A DNA stretch of 64,000 nucleotides from Gracilimonas sediminicola (GCF_024320785.1 NZ_JANDBC010000003.1:310001-374000), one strand, 5' to 3'; positions 26,568 through 36,137 are shown, numbered from the stretch's first letter. The notes: generated by a model not told the origin, from the letters alone. Numbers and translations are program-made.

Positions 26568-27716
26568 TTATTTAATAATTGTATGCGCGTAGCTTCGCGT
26601 CTCTTTGTCGATTTCTTTTAACGTCTCTGTGTTCAAACTATCATTCAATACGATGTTAGCCAAACTTTCTTTTACAATTTCAGGGATGTGAATATAACCA
26701 ATTTCTTTGTTCAAAAATCGCTCTACGGCAACTTCATTTGCAGCATTTAAAACGGCAGGTGCGTACCCTCCCTTCGAGATACTATCCATTGCTAATCTAA
26801 CACAGGGAAACTTATCAAAATCAACGGGTTCAAAGGTGAGGTTTTGCGCTTCATTCCAATTCATTCTCGGGGTATCTAAGGGGAACCGATCAGGGTAACT
26901 CAACGCATAAATTATAGGCACTTTCATATCCGGTAAACCCAGCTGTGCTTTACTGGATCCGTCTATAAAAGTAATCATGGAATGGATGATACTTTGGGGA
27001 TGAATGACGGGCTGAATTTTTTCTACGGGAAGATCAAAAAGCCAGTGTGCTTCTATGATTTCCAGGCCTTTGTTCATCATGGTTGATGAGTCGATGGTAA
27101 TTTTTGCTCCCATGTTCCAGTTGGGGTGATCAAGAGCTTGTTCAACAGTAACCTGTTGCATCTGCTCTTTGCTGAACTCCCGAAAAGGTCCGCCACTTGC
27201 TGTAATGATAATCTTTTCGATGTCATCCATCGACTCCCCCACCAAACATTGCAGCATGGCGCTATGTTCAGAATCTACCGGAATGAGCTGAGCCTCAGAT
27301 TTTACGAGTTCGGCCATAATCAACTCTCCCCCCACTACCAGCGACTCTTTATTAGCCAGCGCCACTTTCTTTCCTGAACGAATGGCTTCCAGTGTGGATT
27401 CAAAACCGGCGAAGCCTACCAGACTGTTCAAAACCGTATCTACTTCAGGCAGAGAAGCTATGGCAGGAAGATGCTCAGCACCCGACATCACTTTGGTTCC
27501 GGACACAGCTTGTTTCAAGTTAGTATAGTATTCTTCATTGCTGATAAGTACGTATGCAGGATTGAATTCATGAACCTGTTCTGCCAGTAATTCCCAGTTA
27601 GAATGGGCGGTAAGAGCAACGATTTCAAACTTATCGGGGTGCTGTCGTGCTATCTCAAGCGTCTGTGTTCCAATGGATCCGGTCGATCCCAGAATAGCCA
27701 GTTTTTGTTTCTTCAA
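26568..27716 (-). CDS. dxr: 1-deoxy-D-xylulose-5-phosphate reductoisomerase
   Basis: Second step of the MEP isoprenoid pathway. The NADPH-binding GSTGSIGTQ is at the N-terminus. The metal and substrate site is carried by PVDSEHSA, ITASGGPFR and the TMMNKGLEIIEAHWLF block. It is 382 residues from a TTG start at 27716; no ATG is available before the GSTGS motif. It lies 5 bases before rseP. The isoprenoid product also feeds undecaprenyl carriers used by the polysaccharide clusters, but that link is general. Confidence 0.96.
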   Translation of the reverse strand: MKKQKLAILGSTGSIGTQTLEIARQHPDKFEIVALTAHSNWELLAEQVHEFNPAYVLISNEEYYTNLKQAVSGTKVMSGAEHLPAIASLPEVDTVLNSLVGFAGFESTLEAIRSGKKVALANKESLVVGGELIMAELVKSEAQLIPVDSEHSAMLQCLVGESMDDIEKIIITASGGPFREFSKEQMQQVTVEQALDHPNWNMGAKITIDSSTMMNKGLEIIEAHWLFDLPVEKIQPVIHPQSIIHSMITFIDGSSKAQLGLPDMKVPIIYALSYPDRFPLDTPRMNWNEAQNLTFEPVDFDKFPCVRLAMDSISKGGYAPAVLNAANEVAVERFLNKEIGYIHIPEIVKESLANIVLNDSLNTETLKEIDKETRSYAHTIIK

Positions 27717-27758
27717 ATCCTTGTCGATTTAGTTCCTTGTGAAATTAAGCAATGATTA

Positions 27759-28658
27759 TTAAAAACCCATTTCTTTTGCCACTTCATACATTTGTGCATG
27801 AGCAATCACCGTATCATTAAGTGTAGGGGCATATCCCCCTGAGAGTAACAATACCAGAGGCAGATTTCGTTGGGTGATGGTTTCGATAACAATACGCTCT
27901 CTTTCCCTGAGTCCATTAAGGGTAAGTGATAACCGACCAAAATGATCGGCTTCTAACGGATCAATTCCACCTAAGTAATACACAAGATCAGGGTTGAAAT
28001 CATGTAGAATTGAATCGAGTGCGGAAATAAGGGCTTTATGGTAATCTTCGTCTTCGGTTTTATCGGGCAGACCAACATCTAAATCGGAAGGCGGTTTCTT
28101 GAACGGATAGTTCTTTTCTCCGTGAATAGAGAACGTAAATACACTGGGATCATCTGCAAAAATATGAGCCGTTCCGTTGCCCTGATGAACATCACAATCG
28201 ATTACCATCACCTTATTCACCCACTTTGATTGCTGTAACACTTTAATGGCCACTGCCACATCATTAAATACGCAGAATCCTTCTCCTAAATCCGGCATGG
28301 AATGATGGGTGCCACCCGCTAAATTACCGGCAATCCCATCCTGCAGGGCCATGAGTCCGGCATTGATGGTCCCCTGAACAGCCAGCCTGGAACGTATAGC
28401 AAGAGATTTACTCCAGGGTAATCCCATTCTCCGCTCTTCCTTCCGGTCCAGGGTTCCTTCCCAGATTGCTTGCGCGTACCTGGGCGTGTGTGCCATAATC
28501 AGGTTTGAATGGTCGACCATGGAAGGCTCTATGATTTCGGAAGTTTTAAGAACCCCACGATCCAATAAATAGCGATGCAGGCCACTGAACTTCTTCATCG
28601 GGAAGATATGATCATCAGGCATATCGGCAACGTAACCGGGGCTGTAGCTAACTCTCAA
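27759..28658 (-). CDS. Histone deacetylase-family protein (acetoin utilization type)
   Basis: Zinc amidohydrolase of the class II/AcuC-like HDAC family. The key blocks are GGTHHSMPDLGEGFC (active-site His pair) and DCDVHQGNGTAHIF (zinc Asp and His), with YYLGGIDPLEADHFG supplying the other acid. It has 299 residues from a TTG start that keeps the conserved YSPGY N-terminus. The substrate in bacteria is uncertain: acetylated proteins, polyamines or small amides. It sits between pgeF and dxr in an operon of lipid and cell-wall precursor genes. Confidence 0.88.
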   Translation of the reverse strand: MRVSYSPGYVADMPDDHIFPMKKFSGLHRYLLDRGVLKTSEIIEPSMVDHSNLIMAHTPRYAQAIWEGTLDRKEERRMGLPWSKSLAIRSRLAVQGTINAGLMALQDGIAGNLAGGTHHSMPDLGEGFCVFNDVAVAIKVLQQSKWVNKVMVIDCDVHQGNGTAHIFADDPSVFTFSIHGEKNYPFKKPPSDLDVGLPDKTEDEDYHKALISALDSILHDFNPDLVYYLGGIDPLEADHFGRLSLTLNGLRERERIVIETITQRNLPLVLLLSGGYAPTLNDTVIAHAQMYEVAKEMGF

Positions 28659-28673
28659 GGTGTAATAAAATCT

Positions 28674-29420
28674 TTAGTTCAATTTGATGATTCCCATCAT
28701 TCGGCCGCTTTTGTCTTTCTGCCGGCGATACGAATAAAAGTTTTCATCTTCTATAGTACAGGAATCATCAATTTCAATATGATCGCTTTCAATGCCTTCA
28801 TCCAACAGCTGCTGCCTGACAAAAGCCTTTAGGTTAACATGGGGTTTGGCATAATTCGTTCTGTCCACAAACCGGTCAGGAAATTCAGTTGCTACTTCTT
28901 CCCCAACCTCAAAATTTTGGAGAGAAATACACGGACTCACATATACTTTAACATATTCTGATTCAGCTCCAAGTGCCTTCATTTTTCGGATTGTTTTTGG
29001 CAAGATATCAGCAACTGCTCCCCTCCAACCGGCATGAGCGGCTGCAATTACTTTATTCTCACTATCTGCGAGTAGTACAGCAGCACAATCGGCTACCTGT
29101 ATGGCGAGGGCTAACCCGGGTTTGGTGGTTACGAAACCATCGGTTTCCTCATAGATCCCCCCTTCGATCACTTCTTTAATATCCGTTTTGTGAACCTGAA
29201 CTCCATAAGCTATTTGCTTTTCATCCAGACCAATCTCTTTTAATAATCGCTGGCGATTTTCAAGAACAGCGGACGCCTTTTCAGCAGTATTAAGCCCTAA
29301 ATTTAAACCGGGAATATCTCGATTGGGATGAACCAATTCCTGATTTCGCAGCGTGAACCAGCTGGAAACAGAGTCATTATTCAGCAGATCCGGTTTTATA
29401 TGCTTAATTCGTGAAGACAT
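28674..29420 (-). CDS. pgeF: YfiH/LACC1-type peptidoglycan editing factor
   Basis: The protein has 248 residues. The copper/zinc-like triad of the family is visible: His77 in YGVQVHKTD, Cys112 in VADCAAVLL and His129 in AAAHAGWRG. Family members are reported as polyphenol oxidase-like or purine-nucleoside-cleaving enzymes, and as editing factors that prevent misincorporation in peptidoglycan. Its 5' end overlaps aroE by 17 bases. The physiological substrate here is not evident. Confidence 0.88.
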   Translation of the reverse strand: MSSRIKHIKPDLLNNDSVSSWFTLRNQELVHPNRDIPGLNLGLNTAEKASAVLENRQRLLKEIGLDEKQIAYGVQVHKTDIKEVIEGGIYEETDGFVTTKPGLALAIQVADCAAVLLADSENKVIAAAHAGWRGAVADILPKTIRKMKALGAESEYVKVYVSPCISLQNFEVGEEVATEFPDRFVDRTNYAKPHVNLKAFVRQQLLDEGIESDHIEIDDSCTIEDENFYSYRRQKDKSGRMMGIIKLN

Positions 29421-30255
29421 CTTCTAACTTCATTTTTATGAGTCCGGTTGGGAATTCTTGCCCTGTCCAGAGTTTAAATGCTTTCGCTCCCTGGTAAATC
29501 AGCATGTCTAAACCCTCTACTGGAATTCCACCCGCTGCTTTGGCTTGTTTCAGAAATTTTGTTTCGCGGGGATTATACACCACATCATAGCATATTTTAT
29601 CAGATAGAAATTCTGCCTCTTGATCTTTTACAGGAGAAGCATCGGTATTGGGTGTCATTCCCAGCGGCGTGGCATTTATAATAATGGCTGCTTCTTCAGC
29701 ATAAGCATTCCAGTTTTCATAATTACACATAATAATATCGGATTGCTCATCATATCGGCCCGGGCGACGAGAAACCATCACAATCTCTTCAACCCCAAGT
29801 TCACGCAGTGCATAACAAATAGCTTTGGTCGCACCGCCGGTTCCGAAAATAATAGCCCGTTCACCGGCAAGCTGATCTTCATACTCCTCTACAGGAACAC
29901 GGAAACCATATTCATCGGTATTCTCTCCAATAATTTTTCCGTCTCGTTTTACAATGGTATTGATGGCCCCGATTTGTGCGGCCTCCATGCCCAGCGTGTC
30001 AATGGCATCAAACAATGTTTCTTTATAAGGGATGGTAATGTTTGCCCCAAGGAACTCTAACCGGTTAAAGTGGGCAATCAGGGTTGATATCTCACTGTTA
30101 CGGACGGCTACGGCGTGATATTCGGCCTTCAATCCGTGATGATCCAGAGCCGTATTGTGCATTAAAGGAGAAATGCTGTGGCTTATTGGACTGCCTATTA
30201 ATAAATAATGAGGTTGACGGCTCGATTCTGACTGTAAAAACTCGCTGAAATCCAT
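29404..30255 (-). CDS. aroE: Shikimate dehydrogenase
   Basis: Reduces 3-dehydroshikimate in the route to chorismate, the precursor used by TrpE in this window. SHSISP at residues 25-30 and the NITIPYKE block (catalytic Lys) are present, with GTGGATKAI for NADP binding and the C-terminal LIYQGAKAFKLW. I start at the ATG at 30255 (283 residues). A longer frame from 30306 would translate through an intrinsic terminator hairpin and is rejected. Confidence 0.95.
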   Translation of the reverse strand: MDFSEFLQSESSRQPHYLLIGSPISHSISPLMHNTALDHHGLKAEYHAVAVRNSEISTLIAHFNRLEFLGANITIPYKETLFDAIDTLGMEAAQIGAINTIVKRDGKIIGENTDEYGFRVPVEEYEDQLAGERAIIFGTGGATKAICYALRELGVEEIVMVSRRPGRYDEQSDIIMCNYENWNAYAEEAAIIINATPLGMTPNTDASPVKDQEAEFLSDKICYDVVYNPRETKFLKQAKAAGGIPVEGLDMLIYQGAKAFKLWTGQEFPTGLIKMKLEDVFTN

Positions 30256-30273
30256 ACGTACTTTAATAATGAC

Positions 30274-30303
30274 AAAAAAAATGCGCATCGGTGAGATGCG
30301 CAT
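30274..30303 (-). terminator. Intrinsic terminator upstream of aroE
   Basis: In minus-strand RNA the arms ATGCGCATC and GATGCGCAT (30303-30295 with 30289-30281) enclose a UCACC loop, and eight U follow (30281-30274). The stem is GC-rich, perfect and U-tailed. It ends the SRPBCC gene transcript 35 bases past its stop, so aroE needs read-through or a promoter of its own in the 18 bases left before its ATG. Confidence 0.85.
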
Positions 30304-30337
30304 CAAGTAATGTAAATAATATAAAGATTGAAATACC

Positions 30338-30814
30338 TTATGCGGTAACTTCTTCTTCGGTCTCTTCCGTTGGCTCGATTGGAGTTTCTTTGAAGGTTCC
30401 GCCTTCAGCTAATTCCTTGAATTTCTCGAGGTCTTTCTTGAGCTGAGCAGGTGAATCTTCAATGAAAGAAGCCAATTCTTCTTCAGGATCACCGAAAAAT
30501 GTACGGTAGTCCAGAGAAAACTCAACGCGTGTGCGTTCGCCGTTATCAAGCGGAGTAAATCGAATAGTTCCGGTTTGATTCAGATTACCGTTGATAGTAA
30601 TCCAGGCAAAGCGAGTATTACGAAGGTTATCGATAAGATTGGTTGTCCACTGATACTCTTCTCCTCCAATGTCAGTCTTGTATTCGAAAGTTTGAGAGTT
30701 AACTCTCTCTACTAAATCTATACGTTCCAGAAACTTAGGGAATTCAACTGGGTTAGAAAGGAGCTCGTATACTTTGGCAAGAGGTAGATCAATTTCGATT
30801 CTTTCGTGCGCCAT
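30338..30814 (-). CDS. SRPBCC/START-like domain protein
   Basis: The protein has 158 residues. The opening IEIDLPLAKVYELLSNPVEFPKF is the first strand and helix of the SRPBCC (polyketide cyclase/START) lipid-binding fold, and GTIRFTPLDNGERTRVEF is its antiparallel core. The C-terminus is an acidic Glu/Thr tail. It has no signal peptide, so it is cytoplasmic. It is transcribed alone, bounded downstream by a strong terminator. The 231-base gap upstream (30815-31045) shows no convincing gene. The ligand is unknown. Confidence 0.82.
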   Translation of the reverse strand: MAHERIEIDLPLAKVYELLSNPVEFPKFLERIDLVERVNSQTFEYKTDIGGEEYQWTTNLIDNLRNTRFAWITINGNLNQTGTIRFTPLDNGERTRVEFSLDYRTFFGDPEEELASFIEDSPAQLKKDLEKFKELAEGGTFKETPIEPTEETEEEVTA

Positions 30815-31045
30815 AATTTATTACTTGGTAGTTATGATCGTTAGAATTGTATTCTTTTGATGAACTGGTTGTCATGGAAACAGGCAGGACTCATCCAGAT
30901 TGCTTTAAATTTACGGATAAAAAGATTAAGCCTCAATGTTCATCACAGATAAATAATCGGATAACCGTAAAGTTTTTTAAAAAAGACTCCCCCGCCTCCC
31001 TTTTGTTACACCAATATCATTGTTTAAAAAATAACAGCGGATAAA

Positions 31046-31648
31046 TTAAAGCGATGAGTGCAGGTCCTTAAAGATATCATCGTGAATCGAATCTTTATCC
31101 TGCCCCGCGTCAATGGTTTTAAAACGGGTTTCGGTTTTGGCTAAATGTTCAAATCCGTCAAATACCCGTTTGAAAAAAGAATCTCCTGAGAGCTCCATCC
31201 GGTCTTTTTCGAAGTTCTTGGTCCGCTCGGCAGCCTCTTCCAGGCTAAGCCTCAAATAAAAAGTAAAATCAGGAACCAGGTTGTGCGTAGCTGCGGCATT
31301 GATTTGATTAATTTGTTCGATGGGCATGCTCTTGCGCCCAAACCCCTGGTAAGCCGTTGTAGAGTCATAAAAGCGATCCAGGATTACTATTACATCTTTT
31401 TTAAGCAGAGGACGCACTTTCTCGGCAACCAGCTGTGAGCGCGCTGATGAAAACAGCAAGAGCTCAGTTACCGGGTCAATATCCAGTTCGGGGTTTAGCA
31501 GCATTCCGCGAATCATCTCAGAGACATCGGTTCCTCCGGGCTCCCGAAATACCTCCACTTTATGCCCCAGCTTGATCAATCGTTCTTTTAGCAGGGAAAT
31601 CTGTGTGGACTTCCCGCTTCCGTCTATTCCTTCAAATGTAATTAGCAT
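31046..31648 (-). CDS. tmk: Thymidylate kinase
   Basis: Phosphorylates dTMP to dTDP. The P-loop GIDGSGKST is at residues 7-15, DRFYDSTTAYQG is the DRX motif that binds dTMP, and the lid region AAERTKNFEKDR follows. It is 200 residues, standard. It diverges from metG with 181 bases between the two starts. That gap contains a GC-rich palindrome (CCGCTCCGCTGCGG near 31722-31735) and a GAACC/GGTTC pair but no gene. Confidence 0.95.
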   Translation of the reverse strand: MLITFEGIDGSGKSTQISLLKERLIKLGHKVEVFREPGGTDVSEMIRGMLLNPELDIDPVTELLLFSSARSQLVAEKVRPLLKKDVIVILDRFYDSTTAYQGFGRKSMPIEQINQINAAATHNLVPDFTFYLRLSLEEAAERTKNFEKDRMELSGDSFFKRVFDGFEHLAKTETRFKTIDAGQDKDSIHDDIFKDLHSSL

Positions 31649-31829
31649 GGAGTAAAGTTAAGGAGAAATGAGGAACAGAAAAATAGATCACGTTTTTGAA
31701 TTATGATTAATTCTGGTACCGCCGCTCCGCTGCGGAACCCAATTACGAGGTTCAAATTATTCTCTTAACACCTTAAACATTAAACCCACCATTTCTTATC
31801 TTCGGAAAAAAGACGGATAAAACTCATTC

Positions 31830-33869
31830 ATGCCCAATAAAAAAAGAATTCTTGTTACTTCGGCGCTGCCCTATGCCAACGGACCTATTCACCTTGGTCA
31901 CCTTGCCGGAGCTTACCTCACTCCTGACTTTTACTGCCGCTATAAACGCCGTACGGATGCCGATGTAGCCTTCATCTGCGGATCCGACGAGCACGGTGTG
32001 CCCATAACCATCGCCGCAGAAAAAGAAGGTGTTTCTCCTCAGGATATTGTGGATCGCTATCATGAGATGAATAAGAAGGTATTTGAAGATTTTGGAATCA
32101 CCTTCGACTATTATGGAAGAACCAGCTCCAAAGTTCATCATGAAACTTCCCGGGAGTTCTTTACCAATCTGCACGAGAAGGGATTCTTTAAAAAGAAAAC
32201 GGAAGAGCAGCTATATGATCCCAAGTCGGATATGTTCCTCCCCGATCGCTATGTAAAAGGAACTTGTCCTAATTGTGGTTTTGAAGAAGCTTACGGTGAT
32301 CAGTGTGAAAACTGCGGAACCTCCCTTTCCCCAACGGAATTAAAAAATCCGGTCAGTGCTTTGTCCGGAGAAAAGCCGGAGCTCAAAAAAACTGAGCACT
32401 GGTACATGCCGCTGGGAGATGTTCAACCAAAACTCGAGAAATGGATCGACAGTCGCGAGAACTGGAAGCCCAATGTAATGGGTCAGGTTAAAAGCTGGCT
32501 GAATGACGGACTTGCTGATCGAGCTGCCACCCGCGATTTAAGCTGGGGCGTTCCGGTACCTCTTGATGAGGCCAAAGGCAAAGTATTATATGTGTGGTTC
32601 GATGCTCCTATCGGATATGTATCGGCCACCAAAGAATGGGCGCAGGAACAAGGCAAGCCGGAGCTCTGGAAAGATTTTTGGCAGGATGAAGATACCGAGC
32701 TATACCACTTTATTGGTAAAGATAACATTGTGTTCCACTGCATTATGTTCCCTGTTGTATTGATGGAGCATGGTGATTATGTATTGCCCAAAAATGTGCC
32801 GGCAAATGAGTTTTTAAACCTGGAAGGCAAGAAACTATCCACCTCACGGGGTTGGGCTGTTTGGTTGCATGAATACCTGGATGTTGAGAAATTCAATCCC
32901 GACCTGCTTCGGTATGCGCTTGGGACTACCCTGCCGGAATCAAAAGATTCTGATTTCTCCTGGAAAGATTTCCAGACCAGAGTAAATACAGAGCTGGCGG
33001 ATGTATTGGGTAACTTCACCAACCGCTCTCTTTCCTTCACGGCTAATTATGCGGACGGAAAAGTACCCGAGCTTATTGAGCCTTCCGATTTAGATAAGGA
33101 AACCTTGCAGTCAATCCGTGATCAAAAGGAGAAAATTACCCAGGCTTATGAGAACTTCCGATTTAAGGAAGCCATCAACGAAACGATGAATCTGGCTCGT
33201 ATTGGTAATCGCTATTTTACAGAAACCGAGCCATGGAAAACACGCAAAGATGATCCGGTCAAATGTGGGAATACGCTATATGTGAGTCTGCAAATCAGTG
33301 CGGCTCTCTCCTGCTTGTTTGATCCTATTCTCCCTGCTAAAATGAAACAACTCAGAGCTCAATTTGGGTTAAGTGATAATTTCAGTTGGGATGACATCAC
33401 CCCGAATATGCTGGAAAAAGGTACTCCTGTTAACCAGGGCGACATTCTATTTGATAAAATTGAGGACGAACTCATAGAAGAACAAATTCAAAAACTGTAC
33501 GATAAAGCTAAAGCCGCCGACCCGACCCCGGATGTTCCTGAATTAAAGGATGACATCGAATTCGGAGATTTCATGAAGCTGGATCTGCGAGCCGGCAAAA
33601 TCCTTACGGCTGAGAAAATCGAAAAGTCTGACAAGCTTATTAAGTTTACGGTGGATATCGGGCTGGAGAAGCGCCAGATTGTATCCGGAATTGCCAAGCA
33701 TTTTAACGCAGAGGACCTTCCTGGCCAAAAAGTGAGTGTGGTGGCAAACCTCGCTCCTAAAAAGCTGATGGGTGTTGAAAGCCAAGGTATGATTTTGATG
33801 GCTGAAGACTCTGAGGGAAATCTGAAGTTCGTAGAAACGGACGCCGAACCCGGAAGTACGATTACATAG
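31830..33869 (+). CDS. metG: Methionyl-tRNA synthetase
   Basis: Charges tRNA-Met. HLGH is at residues 21-24 and the KMSKS-type loop is KLSTS at 335-339. A zinc knuckle with CPNC and CENC pairs lies near residues 146-162. The last ~110 residues (from FGDFMKLDLRAGKI) are the C-terminal EMAP/Trbp111-like tRNA-binding domain, so this is the long, dimerising form at 679 residues. An intergenic inverted-repeat element follows it directly. Confidence 0.97.
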   Translation: MPNKKRILVTSALPYANGPIHLGHLAGAYLTPDFYCRYKRRTDADVAFICGSDEHGVPITIAAEKEGVSPQDIVDRYHEMNKKVFEDFGITFDYYGRTSSKVHHETSREFFTNLHEKGFFKKKTEEQLYDPKSDMFLPDRYVKGTCPNCGFEEAYGDQCENCGTSLSPTELKNPVSALSGEKPELKKTEHWYMPLGDVQPKLEKWIDSRENWKPNVMGQVKSWLNDGLADRAATRDLSWGVPVPLDEAKGKVLYVWFDAPIGYVSATKEWAQEQGKPELWKDFWQDEDTELYHFIGKDNIVFHCIMFPVVLMEHGDYVLPKNVPANEFLNLEGKKLSTSRGWAVWLHEYLDVEKFNPDLLRYALGTTLPESKDSDFSWKDFQTRVNTELADVLGNFTNRSLSFTANYADGKVPELIEPSDLDKETLQSIRDQKEKITQAYENFRFKEAINETMNLARIGNRYFTETEPWKTRKDDPVKCGNTLYVSLQISAALSCLFDPILPAKMKQLRAQFGLSDNFSWDDITPNMLEKGTPVNQGDILFDKIEDELIEEQIQKLYDKAKAADPTPDVPELKDDIEFGDFMKLDLRAGKILTAEKIEKSDKLIKFTVDIGLEKRQIVSGIAKHFNAEDLPGQKVSVVANLAPKKLMGVESQGMILMAEDSEGNLKFVETDAEPGSTIT

Positions 33870-33898
33870 TTGTATACCATTAGAATAGCATTAATTAT

Positions 33899-34050
33899 GT
33901 CATCGCGAGGAGCATCGGTGCCTAAATTTCAACTCAGTTATAATTCGACGCGTCGATCTCCCTTACTATTTGGGATGTTGCTATCCCAAGTTTGCTTCGT
34001 CGTTTCGCTTCCCAAACTGACATTAATAAACTTGTCTCCTCGCAAAGACA
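33899..34050. repeat. MITE-like inverted-repeat element between metG and the GH13 gene
   Basis: The ends TGTCATCGCGAGGAG (33899-33913) and CTCCTCGCAAAGACA (34036-34050) are inverted repeats matching at 13 of 15 positions. Inside are nested palindromes: TGGGAT/ATCCCA around 33970-33988 and a GAAGCGAAACGACG-like core on the minus strand. The composition differs from the neighbouring genes. From memory it resembles short repeats with GCGAGGAGC and GACG cores that are widespread between genes in Bacteroidota-group genomes. No transposase is encoded. Confidence 0.7.
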
Positions 34051-34075
34051 GTCCTCTTTTTTTGGAATACACTAA

Positions 34076-36094
34076 ATGAAATTAGAAACTGAAAATACTT
34101 GTACCATCGAGGGTCTCGAGGAATATCCCTTAGGCTATACCTGCCGAGGAAGTCAGACCGTTTTTAGGCTTTTTGCACCTAAAGCAACATCAGTGGCCGT
34201 CATTATCTACGATGAATATGAGCACAAGGCCGGACTCGAATTTCCTTTAGAAAAGAACGAACACGGCATCTGGGAAACACTTATACAGGACACGTTCTAC
34301 GACAAATGGTATGCGTATAGAATTAATGGACCCGAGGATGACCCGTTTTTTGAACCTACCGAATACCACATAGCTGACCCAAGAAGCCGGCATGTGACCT
34401 CAACCAATCACCACCTGCAATTCCCAAAAACAAAGATTGTTGAGAACAACACATTTGATTGGGAAGGTGATGACTATGTGACGCCTGAAGATCCCAGAGA
34501 TCTGATTATTTACGAAACTCATATTAAGGATATGGTGGCCCATTCCTCTGCAAAAACCTTTGTGCAGGGAATTTATAATGATTTTCGAGAGGCTGAGGTT
34601 GGGGGAATCCGTCACCTGAAAAAGCTCGGAGTGAATGCGGTAGAGTTTCTTCCCCTTCAAAAGTTTGGGTATTACGAGCCACCATTCAACGAAGAAACCT
34701 ACGAAGGGGTAAAAAACACCTGGAATCCCTATGCCAGAAATTACTGGGGATATATGACCTCCTTCTTCTTTGCCCCGGAAACAATATATGCTTCTGATGC
34801 TTCGCTGGAACCCGGACAGGTTGTGGGCAACAGCACAAAAGCAGCCAACGAGCTGAAGTCGTTGGTTAAGGCCCTTCACAAAGAAGAAATATCCGTCATT
34901 ATGGATGTGGTGTACAATCATGCCTCGCATTATGATTTGAATCCCCTTAAGTACACAGCCAAAGATCATTACTTCCGGCTGGATGAAATGGGGAACTACC
35001 TGAATGATAGCTGGACGGGCAATGACATCGACACCTCCCAAAAGCATGCCCGGGAACTCATCGTAGAATCTGTTAAACACTGGATGAAGGAATACCACAT
35101 TGATGGATTTCGGTTTGATTTGGCTGGCATCATCGATTGGGAAACCATTGATCTTATTAAAGAAGAAGCCCGAAAAATCAACCCCGATGTTATTCTTATT
35201 GCCGAACCCTGGGGCGGAGATTATAAACCGGCCGGCTTCTCGGACCATGACTGGGCTTGCTGGAATGATAAAATCCGAAATGGATTCAAAGGATATCACC
35301 CCAAAGAAAGTAAAGGGTTCATTTTTGGTGAAACCGATCCCAACCTCTCCCGCTTTGGCATCGAAAACTTATTAAGAGGTACGCTGGAATCCGGAGAACA
35401 TGGCTTGTTCAATCATTCCGGTCACTCGGTAAATTACCTCGAAAGTCATGATGGATACACATTGGGAGATTATATCCGAATTGCTTTGGATCATTCAAAA
35501 GCTGATACCGTTTTTGAAGACAAAAGAACACTCACATCTCTTTCTGAAAAAGAAGGGAAAATTGCGAAATTGGCTGCGCTATCTTTATTCGTTTCTCAGG
35601 GTATAGCCATGATGCATGCCGGGCAGGAATGGGCACGCTCAAAAATGATTCAGGATCCGGCCGGTATTGATCCGAAAAATGGAATGCTGGATCACGACAG
35701 TTACAATAAAGACAATGAGACGAACTGGCTGAATTTTAATGAAATCAGTCTCAATAAATCTTTATTTGAATATTATAAAGGATTGATAGACTTACGGTTA
35801 GATGCCCCGGCTTTAAGAAAGGCAGCACCGGATGAGATTAATTTCAAAGTATATAACGATCCGCTTCATATCACCTTTTCCATTGACGGAAAAAGTTCAG
35901 GTGATATGTACGATTACTTTGTATCATTGAACGCAAGCAAAGAGCATGCATACGAAATTATACTTCCTGATGGCTATTGGGAAATCGTTGTAAACCCCGA
36001 CAAAGCGGGATCTTCAACCATTCAAAGTGTTGAAAAATCAATGATTGTTCCCGCTACTTCAGGAGTTGTATTAAGAAAGTTGCGTGTGAGCTAA
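34076..36094 (+). CDS. GH13 alpha-glucan debranching-type enzyme (pullulanase/isoamylase-like)
   Basis: The protein has 672 residues with no signal peptide, so it is probably cytoplasmic. The N-terminal ~120 residues are a CBM48-like beta domain (FRLFAPKATSVAV, DKWYAYRING). GH13 regions: DVVYNHA; nucleophile Asp348 in GFRFDLAG; acid/base Glu377 in AEPWG; transition-state Asp459 in ESHDG. The NYWGYMTSFFFAPE segment is the pullulanase-type YNWGYDP counterpart. Cleavage of alpha-1,6 branches in glycogen or related glucan is the best inference; an alpha-1,4 specificity cannot be excluded. Confidence 0.85.
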   Translation: MKLETENTCTIEGLEEYPLGYTCRGSQTVFRLFAPKATSVAVIIYDEYEHKAGLEFPLEKNEHGIWETLIQDTFYDKWYAYRINGPEDDPFFEPTEYHIADPRSRHVTSTNHHLQFPKTKIVENNTFDWEGDDYVTPEDPRDLIIYETHIKDMVAHSSAKTFVQGIYNDFREAEVGGIRHLKKLGVNAVEFLPLQKFGYYEPPFNEETYEGVKNTWNPYARNYWGYMTSFFFAPETIYASDASLEPGQVVGNSTKAANELKSLVKALHKEEISVIMDVVYNHASHYDLNPLKYTAKDHYFRLDEMGNYLNDSWTGNDIDTSQKHARELIVESVKHWMKEYHIDGFRFDLAGIIDWETIDLIKEEARKINPDVILIAEPWGGDYKPAGFSDHDWACWNDKIRNGFKGYHPKESKGFIFGETDPNLSRFGIENLLRGTLESGEHGLFNHSGHSVNYLESHDGYTLGDYIRIALDHSKADTVFEDKRTLTSLSEKEGKIAKLAALSLFVSQGIAMMHAGQEWARSKMIQDPAGIDPKNGMLDHDSYNKDNETNWLNFNEISLNKSLFEYYKGLIDLRLDAPALRKAAPDEINFKVYNDPLHITFSIDGKSSGDMYDYFVSLNASKEHAYEIILPDGYWEIVVNPDKAGSSTIQSVEKSMIVPATSGVVLRKLRVS

Positions 36095-36130
36095 GCTTAA
36101 AATATTTTACCTTTTCATTTAAATTATCCT

Positions 36131-36137
36131 AAGGAGG
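36131..36137 (+). promoter_or_regulatory. Strong ribosome binding site fixing a TTG start
   Basis: AAGGAGG lies 7 bases before the TTG at 36145. This is the clearest Shine-Dalgarno sequence in the window, where most genes lack one, and it decides the start of the NSS transporter. Confidence 0.8.

Noticed and set aside
30256-30306. Extended aroE start at 30306
   Set aside because: It would translate through a U-tailed terminator hairpin, and the family start fits 30255.
30847-31044. 65-codon plus-strand frame between the SRPBCC gene and tmk
   Set aside because: No ribosome site, no homology I recognise, and unlike the composition of neighbouring genes; probably chance.
33870-34079. 69-codon plus-strand frame after metG
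   Set aside because: It lies almost entirely in the inverted-repeat element and has no protein-like pattern.
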